This document shows, one piece after another, positions 1-13,089 of a DNA stretch of 47,542 nucleotides. The position numbers and the translations under genes are program-made. Location: NCBI GenBank assembly GCA_945830345.1, contig CALZYS010000005.1:1-47542 (forward strand). The letters run 5' to 3'. Under the pieces are notes generated by a model, which made no database searches, was not told where the DNA came from, and saw only the letters and a list, made by a program, of their open reading frames with translations. Every line of letters begins with the position of its first letter. The first letter of the stretch is position 1. This stretch comes from an uncultured Prevotella sp. (lineage in GTDB: Bacteria > Bacteroidota > Bacteroidia > Bacteroidales > Bacteroidaceae).

Positions 1-49
1 CCAAGAAAAATATGAAAAACTTTCTGTAATCCCATTCTCTTCCCTTCGC

Positions 50-428
50 CTACATCGCCAACAGCATCACCAGCATCTCCCTCAACGACAAACCCTCCGC
101 AGCAATGCCGGCATCGTCATCTACGTATGCCACAATCTTATGCTCCACAAGAAAATCCATCAACTCGTGCCGATACTCCCTATTTTGCGCTATCACCCAC
201 AAGTCGTCGTCAAGAAAAGCATAGCTCACATACCTCTTTATCCATCCCTCTCCCGGAGACGATGTCGCCATTTCCCCGCACTTCCATGTCAACTTCCAGA
301 ATTCGTCCGTCTTCATGTAATACCATGTGTAATACATCGGCGTGAGGTTCTCCTGCCCTCGCCTTCATGAAGAAGGTGCGGAAAGTGCCATCATATATTG
401 GTTTCACGTCGTCATACTCTATGATCAT
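50..428 (-). pseudogene. Frameshifted hypothetical protein gene (two overlapping minus-strand frames, 210-428 then 50-337)
   Basis: Frame 1 MIIEYDDVKPIYDGTFRTFFMKARAGEPHADVLHMVLHEDGRILEVDMEVRGNGDIVS appears to continue in another frame as GEGWIKRYVSYAFLDDDLWVIAQNREYRHELMDFLVEHKIVAYVDDDAGIAAEGLSLREMLVMLLAM; both parts look protein-like and neither is complete alone. Confidence 0.45.
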
Positions 429-478
429 GCCTTATCAAGAGTCACATCTGTGATAACGGATATAGATCTGGACCATGA

Positions 479-4395
<3,917 letters not shown>

Positions 4396-4564
4396 ACTAC
4401 ATTATTTATAATTCTCTTTTACAATAAGTTACAACACTCTTTTTGCGAAAGAGCTAAATAATATTATTCATTATGTGATAATATCTATAATTTATATCTA
4501 ATCAACTGATAATCAACGTTTGCGAATACTCAGTCTAATATGTATCACATAACTTTCGCATCTG
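4396..4564 (-). promoter_or_regulatory. CRISPR leader (AT-rich, between cas2 and the array)
   Basis: AT-rich non-coding gap between the cas2 stop and the array; degenerate repeats are at the opposite (left) end, so the leader-proximal end is here. Confidence 0.85.
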
Positions 4565-4855
4565 TTATATTATTATTGCATCATTCACATCAAAAGATGT
4601 CTCTACACCCATCACCTCTACACGTCTGTTCTCGTTACGATTGAGATGATAAATGCGAATACTGTCTAATGAATTGTCAATGATTTCCTTTATCCGATCC
4701 TTCAAGACACATAGTTGCACCTCTGTCAGCTCGCATTCGAATACAGAGTTTTGCACCCGTTGACCATAGTCGAGACATGCTTTAGCAACTCTACGCAAAC
4801 GTCGTTGCCCTGATTTATCAGTTGTATCCACATCGTATGTCACAAGTATATACAT
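4565..4855 (-). CDS. cas2: CRISPR-associated endoribonuclease Cas2
   Basis: 96 aa, MYILVTYDVDTTDKSGQRRLRRVAKACLDYGQRVQNSVFECEL; position after cas1. Confidence 0.97.
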   Translation of the reverse strand: MYILVTYDVDTTDKSGQRRLRRVAKACLDYGQRVQNSVFECELTEVQLCVLKDRIKEIIDNSLDSIRIYHLNRNENRRVEVMGVETSFDVNDAIII

Positions 4856-4861
4856 ATGCCT

Positions 4862-5884
4862 TTATTTTATTAAAAATACAGGATAATCGTCAATGTCTTT
4901 TCTAATATATCTCGCCAACATCATGGCTTGTACGTATGGCAAAAGACCTATCTCCACTTTTTCATTGAGATAAGGATGTATTATAGTCTCACGCTTGCGG
5001 TTCTGCCATGCCGTAAGAAAGGTTTTGCGCCCCTTGTCTGTCATGATAACCCCATTGTCTCCTTGATAAAGAAAGTCTTTGGGAGTTATCTGGCGTTTAT
5101 TGATAAGCGACAACACAAAACGGTCTCCAAGGTATGCCCTGAATTCTTCTATCATGTCAAGAGCGAGCGAAGTGCGCCCAGGACGTAGTGAATGAAGGAA
5201 ACCCACGTATGGGTCAAGCCCCACTGTTTCGAGAGCCGCTGTACAATCGTTTGCTATCAACGTATATGCCAATGACAGCATGGCATTGACGGCATCCTTT
5301 GGCGGACGGCGGTTTCTGCCATTAAACGGGAATGACTCTTTCTGGTTGAGAATGAGTTTAGGCAGGACATCAAAATATGTATTTGATGCCATGCCTTCAA
5401 ACCCCATCAGCCGTGTCTTATCCTCCGCATTGAGGGCATAGCGTTTGTTCGTGTCAAGTATCTTGACAGCCTCTTCCACTTCTTGACATTCACCATAATC
5501 GCGTATGTATCTTCTAAGGATGTTACGATAGTTCTGTATCTTGGCTCCAATCATGAGTTTGGCAACATGCAACGACCATTCTTCATCATCGGACAAGACA
5601 TACTGAGCTTTACGCAGAAGGACATTGCCATGAGTAGCACCTTGAACACGACTTACGAATCTTCCATGAGGAGACAAGAAGGTGAGCGAAATGCCACTGT
5701 CACTGCATAGCTTCATCAGACCAGGGCTTGCCCCCATATATCCAAAGGTGACGATTCCCTCGATATTAATCGCCGGAATACGAAATACCTCCTGCTGCTT
5801 GACAGACACTACAACATTCTGTCCATCTTTACTTAGATAGGCTTCAGGTGTCGTTACATATAGTGTATTCAATAATTTTCTCAT
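4862..5884 (-). CDS. cas1: CRISPR-associated endonuclease Cas1 (type I-C)
   Basis: 340 aa, MRKLLNTLYVTTPEAYLSKDGQNVVV...; DPYVGFLHSLRPGRTSLALDMIEEFR motif. Confidence 0.98.
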   Translation of the reverse strand: MRKLLNTLYVTTPEAYLSKDGQNVVVSVKQQEVFRIPAINIEGIVTFGYMGASPGLMKLCSDSGISLTFLSPHGRFVSRVQGATHGNVLLRKAQYVLSDDEEWSLHVAKLMIGAKIQNYRNILRRYIRDYGECQEVEEAVKILDTNKRYALNAEDKTRLMGFEGMASNTYFDVLPKLILNQKESFPFNGRNRRPPKDAVNAMLSLAYTLIANDCTAALETVGLDPYVGFLHSLRPGRTSLALDMIEEFRAYLGDRFVLSLINKRQITPKDFLYQGDNGVIMTDKGRKTFLTAWQNRKRETIIHPYLNEKVEIGLLPYVQAMMLARYIRKDIDDYPVFLIK

Positions 5885-6543
5885 GCCATCAAGTTGTTAT
5901 TTAGATAAGTAGCAACGTCGCCACAATCATTTATTTCAGGCAAACAGATATTCTTCAGCGAACACTTGTCGCAATGCTTTCCTTTGGTTGCCAATGGAAT
6001 CTCTCTGCTTTGATAGGTATTGTGCATTTCCTTGGCACATTCTCTTACGATGTCACGCAGCCTTGGAGTGATTTCCACCTCAACCCTATGACGTATCTCG
6101 CCATAGAAGAAGGCTCCGTATGCTACATGTATGGAATACATTTCTTCAAGACACATGGCTTGGGCAGCCAATTGTACTTCGTCCACCTCGTTCTTCTTTG
6201 GCTTTCCATGCTTGTATTCCACAGGCACAGGCAGCCAATGCCCCGGGTATTTCGGATGCTGGATGGTATCAGCGATATCATCGGATGGCAGCAGTTCTAT
6301 AGCATCGCTGATGCCGTAGAGTCCAAGTTCATGGGAAGCGATATTGACAGAGCGAAGAGTGATGTGGTCGCCATACTTCTGACGATAGAACGGGTCGTCA
6401 ACATGCTTGTGCAGCAGTTGTCCTTCAATCGTCAGCCGATTGTCGTCCCACTGCTGCTCAAGATGTATGAGAGCCCATTGTCGGGGGCAGAACCTGTAGT
6501 GCTGTATCCCCGACAACATCAGCATATCGTCTTCGCTATACAT
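5881..6543 (-). CDS. cas4: CRISPR-associated exonuclease Cas4
   Basis: 220 aa; FCPRQWALIHLEQQW, PVEYKHGKPKKNEVDEVQLAAQAMCLEE, and Cys cluster CDKCSLKNICLPE; 4-nt overlap with cas1. Confidence 0.97.
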   Translation of the reverse strand: MYSEDDMLMLSGIQHYRFCPRQWALIHLEQQWDDNRLTIEGQLLHKHVDDPFYRQKYGDHITLRSVNIASHELGLYGISDAIELLPSDDIADTIQHPKYPGHWLPVPVEYKHGKPKKNEVDEVQLAAQAMCLEEMYSIHVAYGAFFYGEIRHRVEVEITPRLRDIVRECAKEMHNTYQSREIPLATKGKHCDKCSLKNICLPEINDCGDVATYLNNNLMA

Positions 6544-6545
6544 TA

Positions 6546-7490
6546 TTATATAAGCTCTTCTACTTCGACGTTTGCAGGCAAACCTGCCTTGTCTATTGTT
6601 ACGGTGTAATCGCTGAAGGAGCGAGGGAATTCTACGTTCTCCTTCTTTTCAACCTTTACAAGGTCGAACAACTGCCCTGCTCTTGCGTTTCCCATGGGTG
6701 AATCATGCTTAAATACTATCAATGCCCTTGGGTTCATTTCTCCTCTTGCAGCGGCATGGTCATTCTCAAAAGCATTCATTATTGCTTGGAATAGCAAATC
6801 CTTGTCCTCTTCCGAAAAACCAGTCTTTGCTGCATCCGTTGCAGAGATAAATCCATGCATACGGTATAGGCCATAACTAACGGTATTCTTGTTACCGATA
6901 GTATTATTTTTATCTTCAGCATCAGATGCTTTTGTTACACAGCAACGTGTCACAGAATGAGATTTTGCATCAACAGGGTCTATAGAACGAGCAAATGTCA
7001 TCTGAACAGGACCACGCACAACACCAAGTCCCTTTATCTTTTTCTTTGAATCTTTTTTCTTGGATTTTTTGTCTTTGCCGGCACCTTCTGTGGTGTCTTC
7101 ATTCGAATCACTGCCTGCTTTCTCTTCTCCAGTACTCATTACTGCCCCGAATGTACGAATATCAAAATACTGTTCGCACATCTTCTTTCGACCTAAAGCA
7201 ACTGCTTTCTTTTCATCTTCTTCCTCCCCGTCTGCCTCATTCCTCTTTTTGTCAATAAGAGGATTCAACACATTTCCCTCACGAATGAAAATATCGTAAG
7301 GAGATGCAAGGTCTTTGAGCAACTGCACATAATTACGAATCTTACGCTTGATGCATACATCTGTCACCAATCCATGATTGGTTTCCTCATCTGTACGAGG
7401 CATGTTGTCGAAATCAGGGTCACCATTAGGATTTCCATCTTTTACATCAAAGAGGAAAACAAAGTCATAACGATTCTTAATTGTTGTCAT
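6546..7490 (-). CDS. cas7: Type I-C Cas7 (Csd2)
   Basis: 314 aa; YDFVFLFDVKDGNPNGDPDFDNMPRTD, FGAVMSTG, VRGPVQMTFARSIDPV; position in operon. Confidence 0.97.
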   Translation of the reverse strand: MTTIKNRYDFVFLFDVKDGNPNGDPDFDNMPRTDEETNHGLVTDVCIKRKIRNYVQLLKDLASPYDIFIREGNVLNPLIDKKRNEADGEEEDEKKAVALGRKKMCEQYFDIRTFGAVMSTGEEKAGSDSNEDTTEGAGKDKKSKKKDSKKKIKGLGVVRGPVQMTFARSIDPVDAKSHSVTRCCVTKASDAEDKNNTIGNKNTVSYGLYRMHGFISATDAAKTGFSEEDKDLLFQAIMNAFENDHAAARGEMNPRALIVFKHDSPMGNARAGQLFDLVKVEKKENVEFPRSFSDYTVTIDKAGLPANVEVEELI

Positions 7491-7510
7491 AATTATTTCT
7501 GTTTAAAATG

Positions 7511-9160
7511 TTAATCATTGCTATTTTCGTTTTTCTTGTAGGCATATTGGTGGTAATAACCAAGAGCGAATTCCCCACGTTCAGTAAGTGTAAGTCTCTC
7601 AGGGAAATGCTCTATTCTTGATACTATTCCTGTGATAGACTTAGTATATGCACCCTTTGTCTTTTTTTGATATACAGGAACATATTTGGTCAACAAGATA
7701 CTCATAGCCCTGCTTGGGTTACTCGATGCTGAGGCAAAGAATCTGTCCTTAATGGAACTGTTGACTTCACCTTGGGCTGTGTATTGCAATTGGCAAATCA
7801 AAGCAAATAAACGTCCGCAAAGATATGCTTTGCTTTCATTCTTTTCGTCTAATTCTTTCTTCATATAATATGTTTTTTTGATGTTTCGATTTAATACTAA
7901 TCGTATTACAGTTGATTTTTCAGGACTGAAATAATCGTGCTCAATTTGTGTCAATACTGATTGCAAAATCATTAATGGCAAAGATGTATTAGTCAACGCA
8001 GCATGCCACAATATGGCACCTATTCTTGCCTTGGCCTTAACGTCACTCTGTGTAGGTTTTGTTTTCTTTTTGATACAACTATTGAGAATGCTATTAATTC
8101 CAGGATAGAATGTTTCACCATCTTTGATTGTTGCAATATCTTCAAACCATTGTTGCAGGTTCTTTTGGTATTGAGAAACACTTATCGCCATCCAGTCCCT
8201 TACTGCGATGCGAGCAGCAGCAGAGGACATCGTGCAACAATAAAAATAGTTTTCCAACTCACTATTAACTCTTTGGTTGTCTCCTGTTATTATTGAAGAA
8301 AACAGTTTCCTAACTCTATCTTCTGTTGGCTGGCAAATATCAGAGAAGGGATCAATGTCATCGTTTGGCTCTTTCGTCCAAAACAATGCAATAGTATCAT
8401 CACTAATTTTTTGACGGTTTGAATACTTGAATTTAGTTTCTCCTTTTTCTAAAGTAATATTATGCCCATTCCCTGCAAGATATTGAAGCGCCTCAATGTA
8501 ATTCCTTGCACAATTAGTACATATCCCAGAATTCAAATTACCCTTGAGATTATATGATTCAAAGGCATTCGTATTGTATGAAACCAACATACTACCGGCT
8601 GTTTGACCTTTGGGCAATTTAACCGAACCATGTGGTTCATCGAGAATTGGATAGTTATTCGTTCCGCACACGGCACACAGACGGTCTCCTTGTTTTTTTG
8701 AACTCAGACCTTCTTCGTATTTCTTCTTTATTGCATTTCTTACACTTTCGTTGGATAAAAGGCGTTCGGAATCGACCATAAAAGTCAAATTACCCTTCTG
8801 TTTTGCTTGGGGCAATTCTAAAAATGCTTTGCGAACCTTTTCAACTTCTTTTGGTTTGTCATAAAATGAAAACACAGGAGACAGTTCTTGAACATTTTTG
8901 TATTCAGCCAATTTTGATAGATACTTTTCATGTTTATCCACATCAAACCCTAAAGTTTCTTCTGGCTTATCAAGCAACAATCTGGCCTTACCCTTTTTGG
9001 ATGTAAGGTTCTCTGCTTCAATAATCTCATTACATGGGATTATTTGATTAAGAAAGTTTCCTTCTTTATCTATTATGATATCCCAACTGCATTTTTCTTC
9101 TTTCAATGCATCATGTCCTTTGCGGACTCTTTTGCCAAGTTCAACTAATTCTGCAAACAT
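7511..9160 (-). CDS. cas8c: Type I-C Cas8c (Csd1)
   Basis: 549 aa; CAVCGTNNYPILDEPHGSVKLPKGQTAGSMLVSYN, and C-terminal AYLCGRLFALICQLQYTAQGEVNSSIKDRFFASASSNPSRAMSILL. Confidence 0.96.
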   Translation of the reverse strand: MFAELVELGKRVRKGHDALKEEKCSWDIIIDKEGNFLNQIIPCNEIIEAENLTSKKGKARLLLDKPEETLGFDVDKHEKYLSKLAEYKNVQELSPVFSFYDKPKEVEKVRKAFLELPQAKQKGNLTFMVDSERLLSNESVRNAIKKKYEEGLSSKKQGDRLCAVCGTNNYPILDEPHGSVKLPKGQTAGSMLVSYNTNAFESYNLKGNLNSGICTNCARNYIEALQYLAGNGHNITLEKGETKFKYSNRQKISDDTIALFWTKEPNDDIDPFSDICQPTEDRVRKLFSSIITGDNQRVNSELENYFYCCTMSSAAARIAVRDWMAISVSQYQKNLQQWFEDIATIKDGETFYPGINSILNSCIKKKTKPTQSDVKAKARIGAILWHAALTNTSLPLMILQSVLTQIEHDYFSPEKSTVIRLVLNRNIKKTYYMKKELDEKNESKAYLCGRLFALICQLQYTAQGEVNSSIKDRFFASASSNPSRAMSILLTKYVPVYQKKTKGAYTKSITGIVSRIEHFPERLTLTERGEFALGYYHQYAYKKNENSND

Positions 9161-9162
9161 AC

Positions 9163-9939
9163 TTATTCCTCCTTTTTGTTAAAGTCATACAATATGCTAT
9201 TTACAAAATCATCTTGTTTTGCACGCAAATGAGACGTTGATAGCATCTGCTGATTCAGTTCGTCAGGACAGATCAATGTACTATTGCGTACAACTGCATC
9301 ATGCATGTAGATGGGCTTTGCATTATGGTCTTTGTCATACCATACATCGAACAACATGCTACCAATCGGATATGTCAGATTCAGCTCGTTTGCACGATTT
9401 TCATCTTCCTGTGTTACAGGGAAGAACTCACATGAGAACTCGCGAGTTCCCAGATAAGGCTGATGCCAACACTGTCCTTTATTCAAACGACGAATAAACA
9501 TATCACGATATTTAACTATAGGTTCACAAGGCTTTCTGCCTTCTTTCTTATCTCTGTCCTTCACTTTCTGGATATTTGCTTCAGACATAAAGATAGTAGC
9601 TTCAATAATGTATTCCACATCACGAAGTACAATGCTATTTCGTTGTGCACGATTTTTTGGTGAACCTTTAGCATCTATTGCCGTTATGTCAATAGGCGTA
9701 CCACTTTGTATGCTGCTAAGTTCATTTCTTTTAAAAGAAGAGAATGCAATGGGTTTCAAAACTCTAATACTCTTTACCACCCATTGAAACTCTGGCTTCC
9801 AAAGGATACACTCCAACACACCTCGGGCAGCCGAAGGTGTCATACACGGATATGTCATTCGCTCTACTTTCAGAGCTGGTTGGGTAAAACAGGCGTATTC
9901 ACCCTTAACCCTAACTTTTACTGTATTTACGTCAATCAT
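9163..9939 (-). CDS. cas5c: Type I-C Cas5 (Cas5d)
   Basis: 258 aa; VKVRVKGEYACFTQPALKVERMTYPCMTPSAARGVLECILWKPEFQW. Confidence 0.97.
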   Translation of the reverse strand: MIDVNTVKVRVKGEYACFTQPALKVERMTYPCMTPSAARGVLECILWKPEFQWVVKSIRVLKPIAFSSFKRNELSSIQSGTPIDITAIDAKGSPKNRAQRNSIVLRDVEYIIEATIFMSEANIQKVKDRDKKEGRKPCEPIVKYRDMFIRRLNKGQCWHQPYLGTREFSCEFFPVTQEDENRANELNLTYPIGSMLFDVWYDKDHNAKPIYMHDAVVRNSTLICPDELNQQMLSTSHLRAKQDDFVNSILYDFNKKEE

Positions 9940-12092
9940 ATATAATAAATTTCATCTTCGTTACTTAATCCCGTGTCTTTCGAATATGCTCCAAACCAAA
10001 TCTTGACACCATTTGGTGTTTCTGCGATTTTATAAGCATTATTCTTCGTAAACCAATCAAAGACTTGAACACTATACTGAGCTATTTGTTGATAGTCTTT
10101 TCGGCTAAGATATTCCTTATCTTTTATTGAATTGTACAGGTGTTTGCTATCATTATCATATTGATAAATAAACAACGTTGTTGTTTTACTATTTATTATA
10201 TGATACATACCTGCTACATCTTGGAACATCAATTCTTTTCTCTTGGATGTTATCAAGTCTTTCTCAACGTATAGACTGATTATCTTTGTATAATATTCAG
10301 AATAGAATTCTGCATCTGTTAGTCGGTTTTCATTGCCTTGATAGCACAACTGCGCATATTTTGCAAATGTCTCATATTGACGTGATGGCTGACTTTGGTC
10401 TTCTAATTGGAACAAATACACTTGCCCTTCCTTCAATTTACCCTCTCTATTGCAACGACCTGCAGATTGAATAATGGATTCCAATGGAGCCAATTCTCTG
10501 AATACCACAGGAAAGTCTATATCAACACCTGCCTCTATAAGCTGAGTGGAACAGAGTATTAGCTTTTCCCCATTCTCCAACATTTGTCTGACCTTATTGA
10601 TAACCTCCATTCTGTGTATTTGGCACATATTGGTTGAAAGATGAAGTACAGGTATTTCGCTTCGATTTTTCAAACATTCAAACAGTGCCATTGCTTTTTT
10701 CTTCGTATTACACACAATGAGCACGGAGTCTTTTTGTTCCACCACACAATCCGCAATGCTTTCGAACGATTGGGCTTTGTAATCATCAAGAGCATTGTAT
10801 CTGACTCGCTTGGTGGAAGCAAAAATAGATGCAGGATTCTCGACAAGTGGCATAATATAATCAATTCCGCTGAAATCATGCCTCGTCTGGAAATCTGGCT
10901 GTGTGGCAGTACAGAATAAAAAACTGCATCGGCAAAGGTGCAACATATCGTTTAGCATCTTCATTGTACATTCGGCAAGATTTACCGGTAAAGTTTGAAT
11001 CTCATCGAATATTACTATTGAGTCTTGCAGATTATGCAACTTACGGCATTTTATACGTTGATTAGAGAATAGCGACTCAAAAAATTGAACTGCCGTAGTG
11101 ATTACGATAGGATAATCCCAGTTTTCCGTCGCCAAATATTTGGAATCCTTGCAATAGGTTTCTTCATCGTTTGCTTCTTCATAAATCACATTTGAATGAT
11201 GTTCGAGAATCACATCATAATCTTTGAATGTGGTCTTTAACTCATTGGCTGTCTGGTCAATTATGCTGATGAATGGCAGTACAATTACTATTCGTTTGAT
11301 GTTAGGATGTGCTTTTGCATGATGAAGAGCCCAGTTGAGGCTTGTCAAAGTTTTCCCCATACCTGTTGGCAATGTCATAGAGAAACACCCTTGATCCGCA
11401 TTAGCAAGACTTTGGGCGTAAAGCCTTACATCTGTACGTAATTTGTTCAGGGAAGTATCCTGTTTGAAAGATTCGAACCGCTTGTTCAAGGCTACCAAAA
11501 GAACATCAACATTAAGCGTTTTGCTTGGACGTGCATCATACTGTTCTTTTTTGAAATGTCGCTCAGTATCAAGACTGTCAGCATCAACAAGCGCACTATA
11601 AAGTAATCGTATGAATAGTTCCTTTTGAAATGTATCTCCTATTTTGTCAAACGGCCTATTGTCACACATTGGTATTATGGCTCCATCTTTTTCGAGAGTC
11701 TGTTGGATATTCTTCCACTTGTTTTCCTCTTTCGCACATATTTCCAAATCTTCAAACATAGCATCTCTGTTGGGAAGTCCAGCATGATGTCCTATTACAG
11801 GAAAGGCGATATTGATAAGTTTATTCTTTCGAGCCATATATGCGCCCCATTTTGCATGGGGTTCCTTTGTCCCATTTGATCTTATATAATTCTGAAATCT
11901 ACTGCTATATTTGCCAAGATCATGTAACAATCCACAATACGAGTATATCTCAGCAAAATCATTTGCCAAGGCAAAAGACTTCATCAACTTAGCGACACCT
12001 ACGCTGTGTTGCTTCATTGATTGTTCTTCTCCGTTACTGTTTGCTGAATGTGCAATATATCTATACTGCTTCTGTTCCATTTCTAACTTCAT
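9936..12092 (-). CDS. cas3: CRISPR-associated helicase/nuclease Cas3 with N-terminal HD domain
   Basis: 718 aa; HD motif GLLHDLGKYSSRFQNYI, Walker A LPTGMGKTLTSLNWA, IFDEIQ, QSAGRCNREG; ATGA overlap with cas5. Confidence 0.98.
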   Translation of the reverse strand: MKLEMEQKQYRYIAHSANSNGEEQSMKQHSVGVAKLMKSFALANDFAEIYSYCGLLHDLGKYSSRFQNYIRSNGTKEPHAKWGAYMARKNKLINIAFPVIGHHAGLPNRDAMFEDLEICAKEENKWKNIQQTLEKDGAIIPMCDNRPFDKIGDTFQKELFIRLLYSALVDADSLDTERHFKKEQYDARPSKTLNVDVLLVALNKRFESFKQDTSLNKLRTDVRLYAQSLANADQGCFSMTLPTGMGKTLTSLNWALHHAKAHPNIKRIVIVLPFISIIDQTANELKTTFKDYDVILEHHSNVIYEEANDEETYCKDSKYLATENWDYPIVITTAVQFFESLFSNQRIKCRKLHNLQDSIVIFDEIQTLPVNLAECTMKMLNDMLHLCRCSFLFCTATQPDFQTRHDFSGIDYIMPLVENPASIFASTKRVRYNALDDYKAQSFESIADCVVEQKDSVLIVCNTKKKAMALFECLKNRSEIPVLHLSTNMCQIHRMEVINKVRQMLENGEKLILCSTQLIEAGVDIDFPVVFRELAPLESIIQSAGRCNREGKLKEGQVYLFQLEDQSQPSRQYETFAKYAQLCYQGNENRLTDAEFYSEYYTKIISLYVEKDLITSKRKELMFQDVAGMYHIINSKTTTLFIYQYDNDSKHLYNSIKDKEYLSRKDYQQIAQYSVQVFDWFTKNNAYKIAETPNGVKIWFGAYSKDTGLSNEDEIYYI

Positions 12093-12976
12093 TCATTGTT
12101 TTCTTCATCTGCGATCAAGCCTTGGTCTTTTTGACCTTCAAAGAACCTCTTCGCAGATAGCGGAGATACTACTTTGCGTCCTGTCTTGGCTTCCAATTGT
12201 TCGCGAGCCACTCTTGCCACATCGCCGCCATCTGCGGCACACTTCATATTATCCTCTAACGTTTGGGGATTCTTGGATTTTGTTATACTTGTAGTTGAAA
12301 GTTCTGCAAGCATGTTCAACACTAATTCCTCGTTGGTCATGTTGTCGCGAAGATTCTCTTTCTTCAGACCTTTGAACTGCTTGTATTCCTTGGCACTTTT
12401 ACCTGCCCAATGCTGATAGATAATGTCAGTAAGGGTGGCGTATTGTATGCCTTCTTCCACGTTGTGGAGCTTCCATTGGTCGGTCAGGTCCTTGCGTATC
12501 TCGATGCTCTTGAGACGTTGGTTTATCCAATTGTCGGAATAACCAAGTCGTTTGTAGTCCATCATAGCTTGTTGGATGCTCAATTCAGGGTCTTGCAACT
12601 GATCTAGACGGTCTGCCGCAACGTTAGCCATCCACTGCTTGAAAGGCTCAGCCTTGGGGGATGGAATAGACTGAATGATGCGGAAAAGTTGCTCTGTATC
12701 AGCGACATCGGTAAGTCTCATCTTGCCGTCAGCAGCACGAAGTTTCAAAGCGTTACAATTTGTAACGGTTTCATTGCCCTCTTTCTTAAGGCGGTTCTTT
12801 AATACTCTCCAATAGGTTTGTGGATTCTCACTATCAGTAAGCACAGCCACAACGTCAACAATGGAGAAGTACCACTTCTCTTCCTCATCGTCCCATATAG
12901 TACGAATCTTTTTGTCTTCAAACAGTTTTGATATCTCACGTTTTGTCATATCGCATTCAATTTTAGTTTGAAACAC
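12089..12976 (-). CDS. BRO-N domain (DinD-like / phage antirepressor-like) protein
   Basis: 295 aa; IRTIWDDEEEKWYFSIVDVVAVLTDSENPQTYWRVLKNRLKKEG...KMRLTDVADTEQLFRIIQSIPSPKAEPFKQWMANVA is characteristic of BRO-N proteins; ATGA overlap with cas3; an internal start (MTKREIS, 12949) is also possible. Confidence 0.85.
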   Translation of the reverse strand: MFQTKIECDMTKREISKLFEDKKIRTIWDDEEEKWYFSIVDVVAVLTDSENPQTYWRVLKNRLKKEGNETVTNCNALKLRAADGKMRLTDVADTEQLFRIIQSIPSPKAEPFKQWMANVAADRLDQLQDPELSIQQAMMDYKRLGYSDNWINQRLKSIEIRKDLTDQWKLHNVEEGIQYATLTDIIYQHWAGKSAKEYKQFKGLKKENLRDNMTNEELVLNMLAELSTTSITKSKNPQTLEDNMKCAADGGDVARVAREQLEAKTGRKVVSPLSAKRFFEGQKDQGLIADEENNE

Positions 12977-12993
12977 CTTTTAGTATGCGTCTG

Positions 12994-13024
12994 CAAATAT
13001 AATGATTATTTGCGAAACAACCAA
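12994..13024 (-). promoter_or_regulatory. Bacteroidetes-type promoter (TTG-N20-TATATTTG) upstream of the BRO-cas operon
   Basis: Minus strand: TTG (13022-13024), 20 nt, TATATTTG (12994-13001), matching TAnnTTTG. Confidence 0.6.
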
Positions 13025-13089
13025 TAGAGAATATTCAGATTTATATTTTTTTATTGTTTGCAGAATGTTCTTCACATATCATCAATATA

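Noticed and set aside
5974-6609. 211-aa plus-strand ORF opposite cas4/cas7
   Set aside because: Antisense shadow of well-supported cas genes; no recognisable motifs.
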